From Candidatus Methanoplasma cognatum (lineage in GTDB: Archaea; Thermoplasmatota; Thermoplasmata; Methanomassiliicoccales; Methanomethylophilaceae): 64,000 bases of DNA. The stretch lies in NCBI GenBank assembly GCA_009777615.1, contig WRLM01000006.1, positions 38,774 to 102,773 on the forward strand. The letters run 5' to 3'. The notes under the pieces were generated by a model that saw only the letters and a program-made list of their open reading frames with translations, had not been told where the DNA came from and did not search any database. This document shows, one piece after another, positions 35,869 through 44,661 of the stretch. The translations under genes and the position numbers were made by a program. Position 1 is the first letter of the stretch. Each line of letters begins with the position of its first letter.

Positions 35869-37407
35869 TCATTCCTCCCTGCCGAAGAACCCTCTCAGAA
35901 CGGGATTCATCTCCATCATCTGCTCGCGCCCGATCGCTTCATAGAAGTGTATCAATATACCTACGGCAAGCAACAGACCCGTTCCGGAGGCATTGCCTGT
36001 GGTACCTATCATGTCCGCTCCAGCCGCCAATGCGCCGATCATCGCTCCCGACATTATGGTCACGGTCGGAATATATCTTTCGAGCACCCTTTTCAGCACC
36101 CTCGGGTCCCTTCGGAATCCGGGTATCTGCATTCCGCTCTTCTGTATCTGTCTCGCGACGGCATCCGGCCCGAGGTTCGTCGTCTGCACCCAGAACTTTG
36201 CGAACAGTATCGCGCCCATGACCATCACCGTCCCGTATATCAGAACATGACCTACGTTTTGTATGATCGTATGACCGTTTGCGTAATTCACCGGATCCAA
36301 GATCGGCATTAGCCAGCTGGTAATGCCCATCGGCGATGAGAGATACCATGCTATGCCTCCAGATGCATGAGTGTTTCCGGCTTCAAAATAACCTATCGTG
36401 CCGTTATTACCTATGAGCGGGATGCTGCTGAGGAAGTCGTTGCTGTACAGCAGCAGCGCCACCATGCTCACGTTTGCCAGCAATGCGGACATCAATATGA
36501 CCGGGATATTGCTTGCATACATCAGTTTGATGGGATATCGGCCTCTGGCTCCTCTGACATTGCCGTGCGATAGCGGTAGCTCGATACGTGTGGATTCGAT
36601 GTAGACCACTATCAGGAATATTATCAGCGTACCCACCAGCGCGATCATGGGGTTAGGTTCCCCCAAGAATATCAATTCGTAGCCGCCGTTGGCCATTTCA
36701 CCGGAGTTGGTATTGAATAAGACGTAGATCGCCTTAGGTATAGTCCCCGCCGGCGGATTGGAGAGGCTCATGGCCTCTCCCGCTGAGATGGGATACCAGT
36801 TCAGAGCTCCTGTGAACACTGACTGCGCCACGCCCGCCGCGATGAACAGGGATATACCGCTGCCTATACCCCATTTGGATATCACCTCGTCGAACAGGAA
36901 CACCAGATACGATCCGACGCATAGCTGCAGAATTATCAGCAGTTTCGCTCCTCCCGCACCCCAAGTGGCCTCGAAGGGAGAGGACGGCACCAGGAAACCG
37001 AAGACCTGCGGCACTGCCTCCACGAATATCATCGCTATGACCAGCAGCTTCAGCACTGACTGGTAGCATGCCTTGTCATTCTTTGAAGTGAGATCAAGCT
37101 TTATGATCTTTGCACCGACGAACAGCTGCATTATGATCGAAGCTGTGACTATCGGCCCTATACCCAACTGTAAAATCGTTCCTGAGGCTCCCGCCATGAT
37201 GGTCCTGTACTGCGCGAACAGATCCAGGGATCCGGCTTGGTCCAAGCCGTAGATGTATACGTTGGTCATCACAAAATAGAGGACAAGTATAACCACGACC
37301 CACATCATCTTGGTCCTGAAATGCACGTGGCCCTCAGGGCGTTTGACCGCTGGGAGCTTGTCGCTTATCGGTTTTATCTTGTACAACAAGCTAGGCTGTT
37401 CTTCCAT
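35869..37407 (-). CDS. secY: Protein translocase subunit SecY
   Basis: 512 residues with ten predicted membrane helices. Typical segments are the plug and helix-2 region LQLGIGPIVTASIIMQLFVG, the FDEVISKWGIGSGISLFIAA stretch, IPVILMSALLANV, and GTTGNASGTGLLLAVGI near the C-terminus. It forms the channel for secretion and membrane insertion with SecE and Sbh, which lie elsewhere. In many Euryarchaeota adk follows secY; here the EMC3-like gene follows directly. Confidence 0.96.
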   Translation of the reverse strand: MEEQPSLLYKIKPISDKLPAVKRPEGHVHFRTKMMWVVVILVLYFVMTNVYIYGLDQAGSLDLFAQYRTIMAGASGTILQLGIGPIVTASIIMQLFVGAKIIKLDLTSKNDKACYQSVLKLLVIAMIFVEAVPQVFGFLVPSSPFEATWGAGGAKLLIILQLCVGSYLVFLFDEVISKWGIGSGISLFIAAGVAQSVFTGALNWYPISAGEAMSLSNPPAGTIPKAIYVLFNTNSGEMANGGYELIFLGEPNPMIALVGTLIIFLIVVYIESTRIELPLSHGNVRGARGRYPIKLMYASNIPVILMSALLANVSMVALLLYSNDFLSSIPLIGNNGTIGYFEAGNTHASGGIAWYLSSPMGITSWLMPILDPVNYANGHTIIQNVGHVLIYGTVMVMGAILFAKFWVQTTNLGPDAVARQIQKSGMQIPGFRRDPRVLKRVLERYIPTVTIMSGAMIGALAAGADMIGTTGNASGTGLLLAVGILIHFYEAIGREQMMEMNPVLRGFFGREE

Positions 37408-37430
37408 CCCAATCTTCTCCTACTACGTCC

Positions 37431-37853
37431 TTACTCTGCTATCGTTCCGCCGGATGCCTCGATTTTCTCGCGGGCCTTGGCCGAAACTTGGGATACGGTC
37501 ACTTTGACGGGTATGCCTATGCTCCCGTTCCCGAGCAGCTTATCGATACCTGCATCAGTGAGGTTGATATTATACATATCCCCTTCTTTGACCGCGAAGC
37601 CCATCGATATGAACCGCTCCATCTGCTGCGCGAGCTCGCTTACGTTGATCGAACTGTTCGCCCGCACAACGCATTGCGGCCTTTTGAAACCGCGCCTTCC
37701 GAAGTGGTCCCGGTCATATCTGAGCATGTACATCTTGCCGGTCTTTGCAAGACCCGCCTGTCCGTGTCCGCCTATGAGTCCAGCTCCGCGGCCTGCTTTC
37801 TTCCCACGTCCGTGGGTCCTTGATCCTCTCATCTTCCTTGTTCTGCTTGGCAT
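37431..37853 (-). CDS. rpl15: Ribosomal protein uL15
   Basis: 140 residues from ATG at 37853 (MPSRTRKMRGSRTHGRG). Large-subunit protein; the Gly/Arg/Lys-rich N-terminal tail GKKAGRGAGLIGGHGQAG binds 23S rRNA, and the C-terminal KVTVSQVSAKAREKIEASGG forms the globular domain. An upstream in-frame ATG at 37868 lies inside the rpl30 end and is less likely. Followed by secY, the classical spc-operon order. Confidence 0.95.
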   Translation of the reverse strand: MPSRTRKMRGSRTHGRGKKAGRGAGLIGGHGQAGLAKTGKMYMLRYDRDHFGRRGFKRPQCVVRANSSINVSELAQQMERFISMGFAVKEGDMYNINLTDAGIDKLLGNGSIGIPVKVTVSQVSAKAREKIEASGGTIAE

Positions 37854-37864
37854 TTCTCTCCACC

Positions 37865-38329
37865 TCACAGCATCCTGTTGATGAGGTCGTTGATCTCTTC
37901 CCCTCTGTAGCCAAGGGAGCCGCCGTTCCTGAACGAACGTTTGTTGCCCTCGTAGCCTTTTATAGGGGGGTGCAGGCGGAAGACCGGTTTTGCGTCCTCC
38001 ATGTCCCTCATCCTGTAATCGTCATTGATCATCGCTTTGGCGAGCTCTTCGACGCTTCCGAAGCCTGTCCTCTCTTTCAGATAGTCCTCGGTTATTTCTC
38101 TATCGCCGATTATCTTTCCGCGGGTCTTTATCATTGCGATAAGGGTCTCCTCATCGATCTCACCCCAGGTGCAGTAGTCCTTGACCATCTGCAGCATCCC
38201 CTTTATCGAGGGGGTCTCGGGAAGCACGACGCAATGGTTGACCCGGGTAAGACCCAGCAGTCCCATTGTGTATCTTATGTCCTTGTTGACGTCCGCCTGT
38301 CCGCGCACGCGTACCACCGCATATGCCAT
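37865..38329 (-). CDS. rpl30: Ribosomal protein uL30
   Basis: 154 residues, the long archaeal/eukaryotic form. The start MAYAVVRVRGQADVNKDIRY at 38329 has GGAGG seven bases upstream; an ATG at 38335 would overlap the rps5 stop. The C-terminal extension ends in FRLHPPIKGYEGNKRSFRNG. Large-subunit assembly protein at the distal end of the ribosomal operon. Confidence 0.94.
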   Translation of the reverse strand: MAYAVVRVRGQADVNKDIRYTMGLLGLTRVNHCVVLPETPSIKGMLQMVKDYCTWGEIDEETLIAMIKTRGKIIGDREITEDYLKERTGFGSVEELAKAMINDDYRMRDMEDAKPVFRLHPPIKGYEGNKRSFRNGGSLGYRGEEINDLINRML

Positions 38330-38331
38330 GC

Positions 38332-39009
38332 TCATTCCTCCCCTGCGTTGACATCGGTCTCGGATATCCTGATCCCTACCGGGCCGGGAACTATCTTGAG
38401 CCTCTTCGCCTGCTCTTCGGTGACCCTCATGCGGGCGGTCATCTTCAGTGCTTCGAAGGTTGCCATGGCATAGTTGACCTTCGTCTTGGTGTTGCCGGTG
38501 GCGAATCCCCATGCGTCATGCACTCCGGCAAGCGTCAGGAGCTTCTTAGCAACGTCCCCCACCGCAAGCGATATGCCGCGGGGGGCCGGCTTCAGGTATA
38601 CGGTCACAGACCCTGTGCGCCCCGACACCTCAAAGGGAAGCGTGTGCGGCTGGCCGCACCCGCATTCCCATGATCCGCATCCTCTCTTCACCTCGATGAT
38701 GTTGAGCTTTGCGTTGTCGATCGCCTTCTTTATGGACGGTCCGACCTCCTTTCCCTTGGCCCTTCCTATTCCGATGAACCCGTCGCCGTTGCCGACTATG
38801 CATGTCACCGCGAACCTTACCCTCCTTCCGGAGTCGGTCATCCTCTGGACCATGTTCAGATCTATCACTTCGTCTTTGAGGTCCGGCAGGAGTATATCCA
38901 CTATCTCCGCCTCGCGGAGAGGCAGCCTTGTCTCCAGTGCGTCGCTCATGGTTGTTACCTCGCCGTTGAGGACCATCTGCCCCAACCTTGTCTTCGGGAT
39001 CCACTCCAT
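38332..39009 (-). CDS. rps5: Ribosomal protein uS5
   Basis: 225 residues. The double-stranded RNA-binding-like N-terminal domain contains RRVRFAVTCIVGNGDGFIG; the C-terminal domain includes AWGFATGNTKTKVNYAMATF. An archaeal insertion CGSWECGCGQPHTLPFEVSG carries three cysteines. Small-subunit protein important for decoding accuracy. Two bases separate it from rpl18. Confidence 0.95.
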   Translation of the reverse strand: MEWIPKTRLGQMVLNGEVTTMSDALETRLPLREAEIVDILLPDLKDEVIDLNMVQRMTDSGRRVRFAVTCIVGNGDGFIGIGRAKGKEVGPSIKKAIDNAKLNIIEVKRGCGSWECGCGQPHTLPFEVSGRTGSVTVYLKPAPRGISLAVGDVAKKLLTLAGVHDAWGFATGNTKTKVNYAMATFEALKMTARMRVTEEQAKRLKIVPGPVGIRISETDVNAGEE

Positions 39010-39010
39010 C

Positions 39011-39511
39011 TTACTCAGCCTCCATCTTCTTCTTCATGCTGCTCACCGCTGCCTCTATGCTGTCATCGATATGCTTGCCGTCGATCCTCTCTTTTGCCGG
39101 AATGACGTCCTCGCTGTGAGGCACTTCAAGCCCCGCATCGGCCATACCCTTCACGGCGGCGAACAATACCCCGCCGCGCTTCGGGTTCTGCATACCTATA
39201 TCCAGCACGGCGTATTCGATGCCGTCCTTCAATGCTCTTCTGCCGGCAAGGAACCCTACGAGGTACGCCGCCGGGATCGAAGAGCACGAGTGCTCCCATC
39301 CCATGCCGCGCAGCTCTTTGGTCGTTGCCGCGGCTCTCACTAAATCCCCTTCCATGTCGAAATCGACGAACTGGATGGTGATGTTCCTGTTGGACCTCCT
39401 TACCACGGCCCTCGGCTCGCCGCTCCTCAGGAGCTTCTTCCTGGCGTAGTAGTCGGTACGGTATTCTCTCCTTCTTCGGAACGCAACTTTATATCTCGGT
39501 CCTGTTGCCAT
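39011..39511 (-). CDS. rpl18: Ribosomal protein uL18
   Basis: 166 residues. N-terminal basic part YKVAFRRRREYRTDYYARKK and the 5S rRNA-binding core VRAAATTKELRGMGW, SIPAAYLVGFLAGRRALKDG. Binds 5S rRNA in the central protuberance with uL5. Its start overlaps the rpl19e stop by one base. Confidence 0.95.
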   Translation of the reverse strand: MATGPRYKVAFRRRREYRTDYYARKKLLRSGEPRAVVRRSNRNITIQFVDFDMEGDLVRAAATTKELRGMGWEHSCSSIPAAYLVGFLAGRRALKDGIEYAVLDIGMQNPKRGGVLFAAVKGMADAGLEVPHSEDVIPAKERIDGKHIDDSIEAAVSSMKKKMEAE

Positions 39512-39969
39512 CAGATCTCCTCCTCTTTCAGGTGGCCTGCGGCGATCATGTGCTGTCTGAGGTTCCTGCGGGATTTGTAAACTCCTCCCTTAGACCTCCT
39601 GTAATAGAGCCTGTAGATGGACGGGGTTATCTTCCCTTCCGACCTCAGGGTCTTCAGCTCGTCGCGGATGGGCCTTATGGTGGCTATCCACCTGCGCTTG
39701 TCGGGGACGCGTGCGTTTGCTGTTCCCTTCCTGCTGCCGGGGCCCTTCCTCTTCCCGCTTGCCTTCTGGTTGGCTGCATATCTAATCCTTCCTTTTGACG
39801 ATCCCTGCTTGGGTTTCGCTTTTATGATCCCCGATCCGATCGCCATGCGGATGTCTGAGCGTGTTATGCAGCTTTCGATGTCCTCGAGGTTGTCCGGGTC
39901 CATCCAGACCCTGTTCTCGCCGCATTTGAGAATCTCAGCCGCCATTCTTTTCTGGTTCTTAAGATCCAT
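39511..39969 (-). CDS. rpl19e: Ribosomal protein eL19
   Basis: 152 residues from ATG at 39969 (MDLKNQKRMAAEILKCGENR), preceded by GGTGTGA; a GTG at 39975 is an alternative. Archaeal/eukaryotic-specific large-subunit protein with a long basic helix (ASGKRKGPGSRKGTANARVP) and the C-terminal RLYYRRSKGGVYKSRRNLRQ. Starts within the rpl32e stop region. Confidence 0.94.
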   Translation of the reverse strand: MDLKNQKRMAAEILKCGENRVWMDPDNLEDIESCITRSDIRMAIGSGIIKAKPKQGSSKGRIRYAANQKASGKRKGPGSRKGTANARVPDKRRWIATIRPIRDELKTLRSEGKITPSIYRLYYRRSKGGVYKSRRNLRQHMIAAGHLKEEEI

Positions 39970-39971
39970 GC

Positions 39972-40667
39972 TCACACCATCCTGTTGAGGACTCTGATGC
40001 CCAGTTCGGCCGCCCTGTCCTCTATCGCTATCCTCTTCTTTGTGCCCACGCTTCCGCCGATGCGCACCGCCTGTACCTTCGGGTCGATGCCCTCAAGCCC
40101 GTCCAGGTTGTACACGAGCACCTCCTCGAACCCCGACGGGTGCAGTCCTCTCACCGACGCGGGGCCCCTGAATCCTATGTCCGCCATGGGAGGGCGCCTC
40201 TTGAGCCGCCTCTTCATTTTGGAGTGTATGCCTTTCGGCTTCCTCCACTTCTCTCCCAGTTTGGCGTATCTGAACCATTCCTGCCTCTTGAACGCAGGCC
40301 TGCGCCCAGATATGATCGCCCTTTTTGCAAGGGCTTCCGCCGTCTCGTCGGAAAGCTCGGGCTTTATCTTCGCTACATATTCCCCGTGCTCGACTACGAC
40401 CGCCTCTTCATCGGGCTCGTCGACTATCTCCACCTCTTTGGGAGCGGACTCGGCCTTCTGCTCTTGTGCGCTGTCCTGAAGCAGCGCCTTCCAGTTCTCT
40501 ACCGTCTTCGGTCCCACTCCGGACAGGTTCTTTATCACCTCTTTCGCCCTGACGCTGTCGAAGATGGCGTCCCTGAGCTCCGGCACGGATGTTATCCCTA
40601 TCTGTTCCAACTCCGGAATGTTATCATCTTTGAGGCCGGGAAGGTCCTTCAATGTCTTTACGCTCAT
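39972..40667 (-). CDS. rpl32e: Ribosomal protein eL32 with N-terminal helix-hairpin-helix extension
   Basis: 231 residues from ATG at 40667, which overlaps the rpl6 stop as ATGA; the frame is open upstream but only inside rpl6. The conserved eL32 core occupies residues ~120-231 (RQEWFRYAKLGEKWRKPKGI, PASVRGLHPSGFEEVLVYNL). It is preceded by an HhH-type domain (residues ~1-65, DNIPELEQIGITSVPELRDA, NLSGVGPKTVENWKALL) and an acidic linker (EEVEIVDEPDEEAVVVEHG-like). Such N-terminal extensions are known in haloarchaeal eL32; the HhH probably adds RNA or DNA contacts. Confidence 0.93.
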   Translation of the reverse strand: MSVKTLKDLPGLKDDNIPELEQIGITSVPELRDAIFDSVRAKEVIKNLSGVGPKTVENWKALLQDSAQEQKAESAPKEVEIVDEPDEEAVVVEHGEYVAKIKPELSDETAEALAKRAIISGRRPAFKRQEWFRYAKLGEKWRKPKGIHSKMKRRLKRRPPMADIGFRGPASVRGLHPSGFEEVLVYNLDGLEGIDPKVQAVRIGGSVGTKKRIAIEDRAAELGIRVLNRMV

Positions 40668-41215
40668 TCTTTCACCTTCTGCGATCTGTGGACGAGGTAT
40701 ATCCCATCCTGGAAGATCCTCTTGTCGAACCCGAGCCTGGATGTCGCCCTTTCTATGTTGGCCGCGGTCTGCCCGCACGCCTCTATGCTGTTCCCTTCCA
40801 CAGTGACATCCGCGCCGCTGATCGTGACCTTGCATCCTCCCACGATATTCGCATATCTGGGTGCATGGCCTCCCATGTAATTGTTGATCTCCACGCGGTT
40901 GTCTTTCACTGCTACTTTCATCGGGAAGTGTGAGAACACTATCTTAAGGGTATACGTGAAACCGATCGTGACCCCTTTTATCATGTTATTGATGTGGGCC
41001 GCGAATGTTCCTACCATTGCCTTATCCTTTGTCCTCGGGTATTCGCTGCTTACGATGACCGTTCCTTCTCCGATGGCAATACTAACGCGGGGGTACGCAA
41101 AGTTTCTGCTCAATTCACCCCTGGGTCCTTTGACCTTCACGGTGTTTCCGCTCATAGAGACGGACACCCCACCGGGGATGGCGATGGTGCTTTCGATTTT
41201 CCCTGCTATTGTCAT
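40664..41215 (-). CDS. rpl6: Ribosomal protein uL6
   Basis: 183 residues. Two related beta-alpha domains: VSVSMSGNTVKVKGPRGELS in the first, VTISGADVTVEGNSIEACGQ in the second, and the C-terminal RIFQDGIYLVHRSQK typical of archaeal uL6. Located near the GTPase-associated centre of the 50S subunit. Ten bases after rps8. Confidence 0.95.
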   Translation of the reverse strand: MTIAGKIESTIAIPGGVSVSMSGNTVKVKGPRGELSRNFAYPRVSIAIGEGTVIVSSEYPRTKDKAMVGTFAAHINNMIKGVTIGFTYTLKIVFSHFPMKVAVKDNRVEINNYMGGHAPRYANIVGGCKVTISGADVTVEGNSIEACGQTAANIERATSRLGFDKRIFQDGIYLVHRSQKVKE

Positions 41216-41224
41216 CTTTATTCC

Positions 41225-41614
41225 TCAGTATATATACGCTAACAATTTTCCGCCTATGCCAAGTTCTTTGGCGCGGTCCTGGGTGATCACACCGGCCGTC
41301 GTGGTCAGGATCAGAACGCCGAAGTCCTGAGCGGGCAGATACCTCGCCTCGAACCTCTCTATCTCGTTCGCTTTGACCGAATACCTCGGCTTTATCACAC
41401 CGCAGTTGTTTATGGCTCCTTCCATCATCACGCGGAACTTGCCTGCCTTGCCGTCCTCTATGTACTCGAACTGGTTGATGTATCCGTGGTCCTGCATGAC
41501 CTTCAGCACGCGGCCTATAAGTTTTGAGGATGGCTGGATCATGCATTCGCTCTTTCCATCGGTTGCTGCATTTTTCATGACGCACATTGCGTCGTTAAGT
41601 GGATCGCTTTGCAT
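41225..41614 (-). CDS. rps8: Ribosomal protein uS8
   Basis: 129 residues. N-terminal DPLNDAMCVMKNAATDGK and the C-terminal RNA-binding GVLILTTTAGVITQDRAKEL are the family hallmarks. Binds helix 21 of 16S rRNA. In bacteria S8 is the spc-operon translational repressor; no matching site was identified here. Confidence 0.95.
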   Translation of the reverse strand: MQSDPLNDAMCVMKNAATDGKSECMIQPSSKLIGRVLKVMQDHGYINQFEYIEDGKAGKFRVMMEGAINNCGVIKPRYSVKANEIERFEARYLPAQDFGVLILTTTAGVITQDRAKELGIGGKLLAYIY

Positions 41615-41624
41615 TCTTCACACC

Positions 41625-41771
41625 TCACGAATATTTCTTGAATCCCAGTTCAGGGGCCATGTCCCTGAAACATTGGCGGCAGAGGTGCATTCTGTATCTC
41701 CTTATGATGCCCCTTCTGCGTCCGCAGCGGGTGCATCCGACTGTCCTGCCGTACTGCTTCTTCGGTTTCAT
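41625..41771 (-). CDS. rps14: Ribosomal protein uS14, zinc-binding short form
   Basis: 48 residues, ATG at 41771 to TGA at 41625. Sequence begins [20 protein letters not shown] and ends [11 protein letters not shown]; the pairs C-T-R-C and C-R-Q-C form the zinc-ribbon of the C+ type. Starts four bases inside the end of rpl5 and lies ten bases before rps8, the conserved spc position. Very short genes like this are easily missed. Confidence 0.95.
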   Translation of the reverse strand: MKPKKQYGRTVGCTRCGRRRGIIRRYRMHLCRQCFRDMAPELGFKKYS

Positions 41772-42277
41772 TCGACCACCTCTACCTCGTAGTTGTCCTT
41801 CATGTACTGGATCGCCTCGCCGCGGTCGACGCGGTGTCCTTTCGGGATCCTCCTTTTGAGGACCGATCTCTGGGTGATCCTGTTCCCGGTCCTCCTCAGC
41901 ACCACACTGATGTCCATGCCGAATATCCCGATCTCCGGATCGTATTTCATTCCCTCAAAGTCTGTGTAATCGGATATGCCAAAGGACATGTTGCCCTCTT
42001 TGTCAAAGGAGTACTCATAGACCCTTCTCTCCCTTATGGGAAGCGCTTTCTGAAGGAACTCCTCTGCGGAGTCCCCTCTGAGGGTCACTTTGCATCCGAG
42101 CGGCATTCCCACGCGGATCCCGAGGTCCCTGTTCACGCTCTTGGATATCGTCTGCACCGACTTCTGGCCGGTGACCATCTCCAAGACCTTCTGCGCTTTG
42201 ACCAGCCTCTCTCCGGCCTCTCCGACGCCGATGTTGACGGTCACCTTTTCGATATGGATCTGTCTCGTCGTGTTCAT
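41768..42277 (-). CDS. rpl5: Ribosomal protein uL5
   Basis: 169 residues. Begins [20 protein letters not shown] and contains [20 protein letters not shown] and [20 protein letters not shown], typical of archaeal uL5. Binds 5S rRNA with uL18. The start overlaps the rps4e stop by four bases. Confidence 0.95.
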   Translation of the reverse strand: MNTTRQIHIEKVTVNIGVGEAGERLVKAQKVLEMVTGQKSVQTISKSVNRDLGIRVGMPLGCKVTLRGDSAEEFLQKALPIRERRVYEYSFDKEGNMSFGISDYTDFEGMKYDPEIGIFGMDISVVLRRTGNRITQRSVLKRRIPKGHRVDRGEAIQYMKDNYEVEVVE

Positions 42278-42981
42278 TCTGACGCCTCCGGCAGTTTGAT
42301 CTCCGGCTTCGATGAGCCTATGACGAACACGTTCCTCTTGACCGTCTCCTTTCCGCTCTTGAACTTTACCACATTGTCGGCGGGTCCTTTCACGACCACA
42401 TATTCCGCGACGGTCTCGATCTTTCCGGCAAGCGCTCCGTTTATGATAAGCGCGGACGCACCGTCCGCCAGCGGATAGCGGTCAATGACCTTCTGATCCG
42501 CTACATTGATCTTAAGCGTGTCACCGGAATCGTACATGTTAGCGTCAAGGATTATGTTCCTTCCTCCGCTGAGGTTCAGCTGGATCTTTCCTCCGCTGAT
42601 CTTGGTCTTGCCCTCGACCCTGCAGAGTTTCCACTCCGTTTCGTCCTCGCCTATCGGGACGAGCGTCAGCTTACCTTTGTCTGTCAGGAGCATACGGTAG
42701 CTGAGTTTCATCTTTGGTATGGAGATCACATCCATGAGGCCTATGGGCGCCTTTGGGTTCTTGACCGCTACGCCGTCTACGAACAGTTCGCGGTTCCCGA
42801 TTATCCTCTTTGCCTCCCTTGCCGTGTCGCACACTTTTATCATATCCCTCAGCACCATCACCGCGGGCATGCTGCTTCCAAGCGAGTGCGCTCCGGGGGA
42901 CTGTTTTGTCGCCCAGACGGCCACTTTCCTCTTCAGAGGCCATGTCCCGGGTGCGGCTAATCTTTTCATATGGTCGCTCAT
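42274..42981 (-). CDS. rps4e: Ribosomal protein eS4
   Basis: 235 residues. Archaeal/eukaryotic small-subunit protein with an N-terminal HMKRLAAPGTWPLKRKVAVW-like start, an S4-type RNA-binding core (KRIIGNRELFVDGVAVKNPK) and a KOW-like C-terminal domain. Position between rpl24 and rpl5 matches archaeal spc operons. Start overlaps the rpl24 stop by four bases. Confidence 0.95.
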   Translation of the reverse strand: MSDHMKRLAAPGTWPLKRKVAVWATKQSPGAHSLGSSMPAVMVLRDMIKVCDTAREAKRIIGNRELFVDGVAVKNPKAPIGLMDVISIPKMKLSYRMLLTDKGKLTLVPIGEDETEWKLCRVEGKTKISGGKIQLNLSGGRNIILDANMYDSGDTLKINVADQKVIDRYPLADGASALIINGALAGKIETVAEYVVVKGPADNVVKFKSGKETVKRNVFVIGSSKPEIKLPEASE

Positions 42982-43352
42982 TCTTTAGCCTCCTTCTTCT
43001 TTGAAAGCGAGTCGATCCTCCACTGATCCTCCGTGTTGAGCTTGGTTATGATCAGGTTGGATGCGTGTACCGGGCGTACCGTCGCGGTCCCGTCCGCCTG
43101 GTTTATCGTTATGCCTTCGATGGATACGCGGCCGGTGTTCGTGAAGATATCAAGTACCTTCCCCTCCGTCCCGCGGACATCCTCCTCGCCGCGTATCACT
43201 GCAACTGTGTCTCCCTTGCACACCCTTGCGGTGCGTACCCCGTACTGACTGCGGAGTTCGTTGCTGAGGTGTGCCGAGAGCATCTTTCTTTTGACGTGAG
43301 AGGGGGCGTTCGCCTGTACCTTTCTCTGTACCCTTGCTTTGCTGCTTGCCAT
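42978..43352 (-). CDS. rpl24: Ribosomal protein uL24
   Basis: 124 residues from ATG at 43352 (MASSKARVQRKVQANAPSHV). KOW motif in VCKGDTVAVIRGEEDVRGTE; C-terminal HASNLIITKLNTEDQWR. Assembly-initiating large-subunit protein near the exit tunnel. A GTG at 43361 in frame is a weaker start. Confidence 0.94.
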   Translation of the reverse strand: MASSKARVQRKVQANAPSHVKRKMLSAHLSNELRSQYGVRTARVCKGDTVAVIRGEEDVRGTEGKVLDIFTNTGRVSIEGITINQADGTATVRPVHASNLIITKLNTEDQWRIDSLSKKKEAKE

Positions 43353-43362
43353 CCTTCTCACC

Positions 43363-43761
43363 TCACACTATAGTATTCGCGGTCGCTGCGATACGGGGCC
43401 ACCTGTCGGCCGCCTCCCTTGCCACAGGACCTTTTATGTCCGTACCTTTCGTCTCGCCGGTCTCGCTCACGATGACCGCCGCGTTGTCCTCGAAGTACAC
43501 CATGGTGCCGTCCGCACGCCTCGTGGGACGTCTCTGGCGGACTATCACGGCGAACACTATCTGCCTTCTCATTGCGGGCGTTCCTTTCTTGACAGATGCT
43601 ATCACCATGTCCCCGATCCCCGCCGACGGCACTCTCCTTGCGACGCCGTGGTATCCCGGGACGGTTATGATCTCTATCACTTTCGCACCGCTGTTGTCGA
43701 TCACGTCGATCTGCGATCCGTTCTGAAGTCCTCTTGTCTGTGTTCCAGAGATTCCTTTCAT
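43363..43761 (-). CDS. rpl14: Ribosomal protein uL14
   Basis: 132 residues. Core signatures: QIDVIDNSGAKVIEIITVPG, GDMVIASVKKGTPAMRRQIV and RQRRPTRRADGTMVYFEDNA. Sits at the subunit interface of the 50S. Its start follows the rps17 stop directly. Confidence 0.95.
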   Translation of the reverse strand: MKGISGTQTRGLQNGSQIDVIDNSGAKVIEIITVPGYHGVARRVPSAGIGDMVIASVKKGTPAMRRQIVFAVIVRQRRPTRRADGTMVYFEDNAAVIVSETGETKGTDIKGPVAREAADRWPRIAATANTIV

Positions 43762-44100
43762 TCAGATTCGCTCCTTTTTCTCTATGACCACGAAAGAGAC
43801 GGTCTTAGAGATCGGGCGGCACTCCATGATCCTCACTCTGTCCCCCGCCTTGAGCCCAAGGCAGGGGGATGCGTGGGATGAGTACCTATTGGATCTCTTC
43901 TCGTATCTCTCGTATTTCTTTTGGTATTTCAGGTAGTTGCGCTCTACTACGACGGTCTTGTTCATCTTGACGGTCGCAACCACTCCGTCGATGATCTGGC
44001 CTCTGACCGGAAGGCTGCCGTGGAACGGGCAGTTGGGGTCATTGCACTCTGCGGTCGGGGGGACCACGTCGATTCCGATGTCTCTTACTTTTGCTGTCAT
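43762..44100 (-). CDS. rps17: Ribosomal protein uS17
   Basis: 112 residues from ATG at 44100, with GGTGA six bases upstream; a GTG at 44109 lies in the rnp1 overlap. The archaeal N-terminal Cys-containing stretch AECNDPNCPFHGSLPVRGQI precedes the OB-fold with NKTVVVERNYLKYQKKYERY. Binds 16S rRNA during early assembly. Confidence 0.94.
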   Translation of the reverse strand: MTAKVRDIGIDVVPPTAECNDPNCPFHGSLPVRGQIIDGVVATVKMNKTVVVERNYLKYQKKYERYEKRSNRYSSHASPCLGLKAGDRVRIMECRPISKTVSFVVIEKKERI

Positions 44101-44105
44101 TTTGC

Positions 44106-44360
44106 TCACCTGACCTTTTTTATTCTGTCCTCTGGCCGGTGTTGTATGTCTATGCCTTTGATATCCATGTGTTCGCTTTCATAAGTGAACCTGAACTCGT
44201 TGCCTTGTTTCGGTACCATCTTTTCGGTTCCGGCCGAAGAGACGGTGATCGTATTCTTTGTTTCGTCCACCACTTTCCCGGAAATTCCCGAGTACGGGGC
44301 CGATAACACTGCCACATCCAAACCAATGAATTCTGATCTCATGAAATCGCTCCTTTTCAT
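44106..44360 (-). CDS. rnp1: RNase P protein component 1 (Rpp29/Pop4)
   Basis: 84 residues, an Sm-like barrel. Family features are EFIGLDVAVLSAPYSGISGK and VVDETKNTITVSSAGTEKMV. Protein subunit of archaeal RNase P, which matures tRNA 5' ends with RnpA RNA and the Rpp21/Rpp30/Pop5 proteins. Its place between aIF1 and rps17 is conserved in archaea. Confidence 0.93.
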   Translation of the reverse strand: MKRSDFMRSEFIGLDVAVLSAPYSGISGKVVDETKNTITVSSAGTEKMVPKQGNEFRFTYESEHMDIKGIDIQHRPEDRIKKVR

Positions 44361-44361
44361 C

Positions 44362-44661
44362 TTATCTCACTTCTGTGCGGAAACCCATGTTCTCCAGCAC
44401 GGCTTTTACTTTTTTCTTATGGTCTCCCTGAAGCTCTATGCGTCCGTCTTTGTATGCTCCTCCGGCGGCGCATTTTATCTTCAGCTGTTTGGCGAGGTCC
44501 TCGACGTCTATGTCATTCTCGTCGATACCCTCTACCACCGTGACCATTTTGCCGTATCTTCTGCTGTCCACGGATATCCTTACCATCTGTTGCTCGCGTG
44601 CGATCTCCTCGCACATGCAGAGCTCTTTAGGCAATCCACAAACCGGGCATATCTCGGCCAT
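44362..44661 (-). CDS. Translation initiation factor aIF1 (SUI1)
   Basis: 99 residues. A short N-terminal zinc-finger-like [15 protein letters not shown] is followed by the SUI1/eIF1 fold with [40 protein letters not shown] and the closing [16 protein letters not shown]. Monitors start-codon selection on the small subunit. Starts one base into the rpl29 stop. Confidence 0.93.
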   Translation of the reverse strand: MAEICPVCGLPKELCMCEEIAREQQMVRISVDSRRYGKMVTVVEGIDENDIDVEDLAKQLKIKCAAGGAYKDGRIELQGDHKKKVKAVLENMGFRTEVR

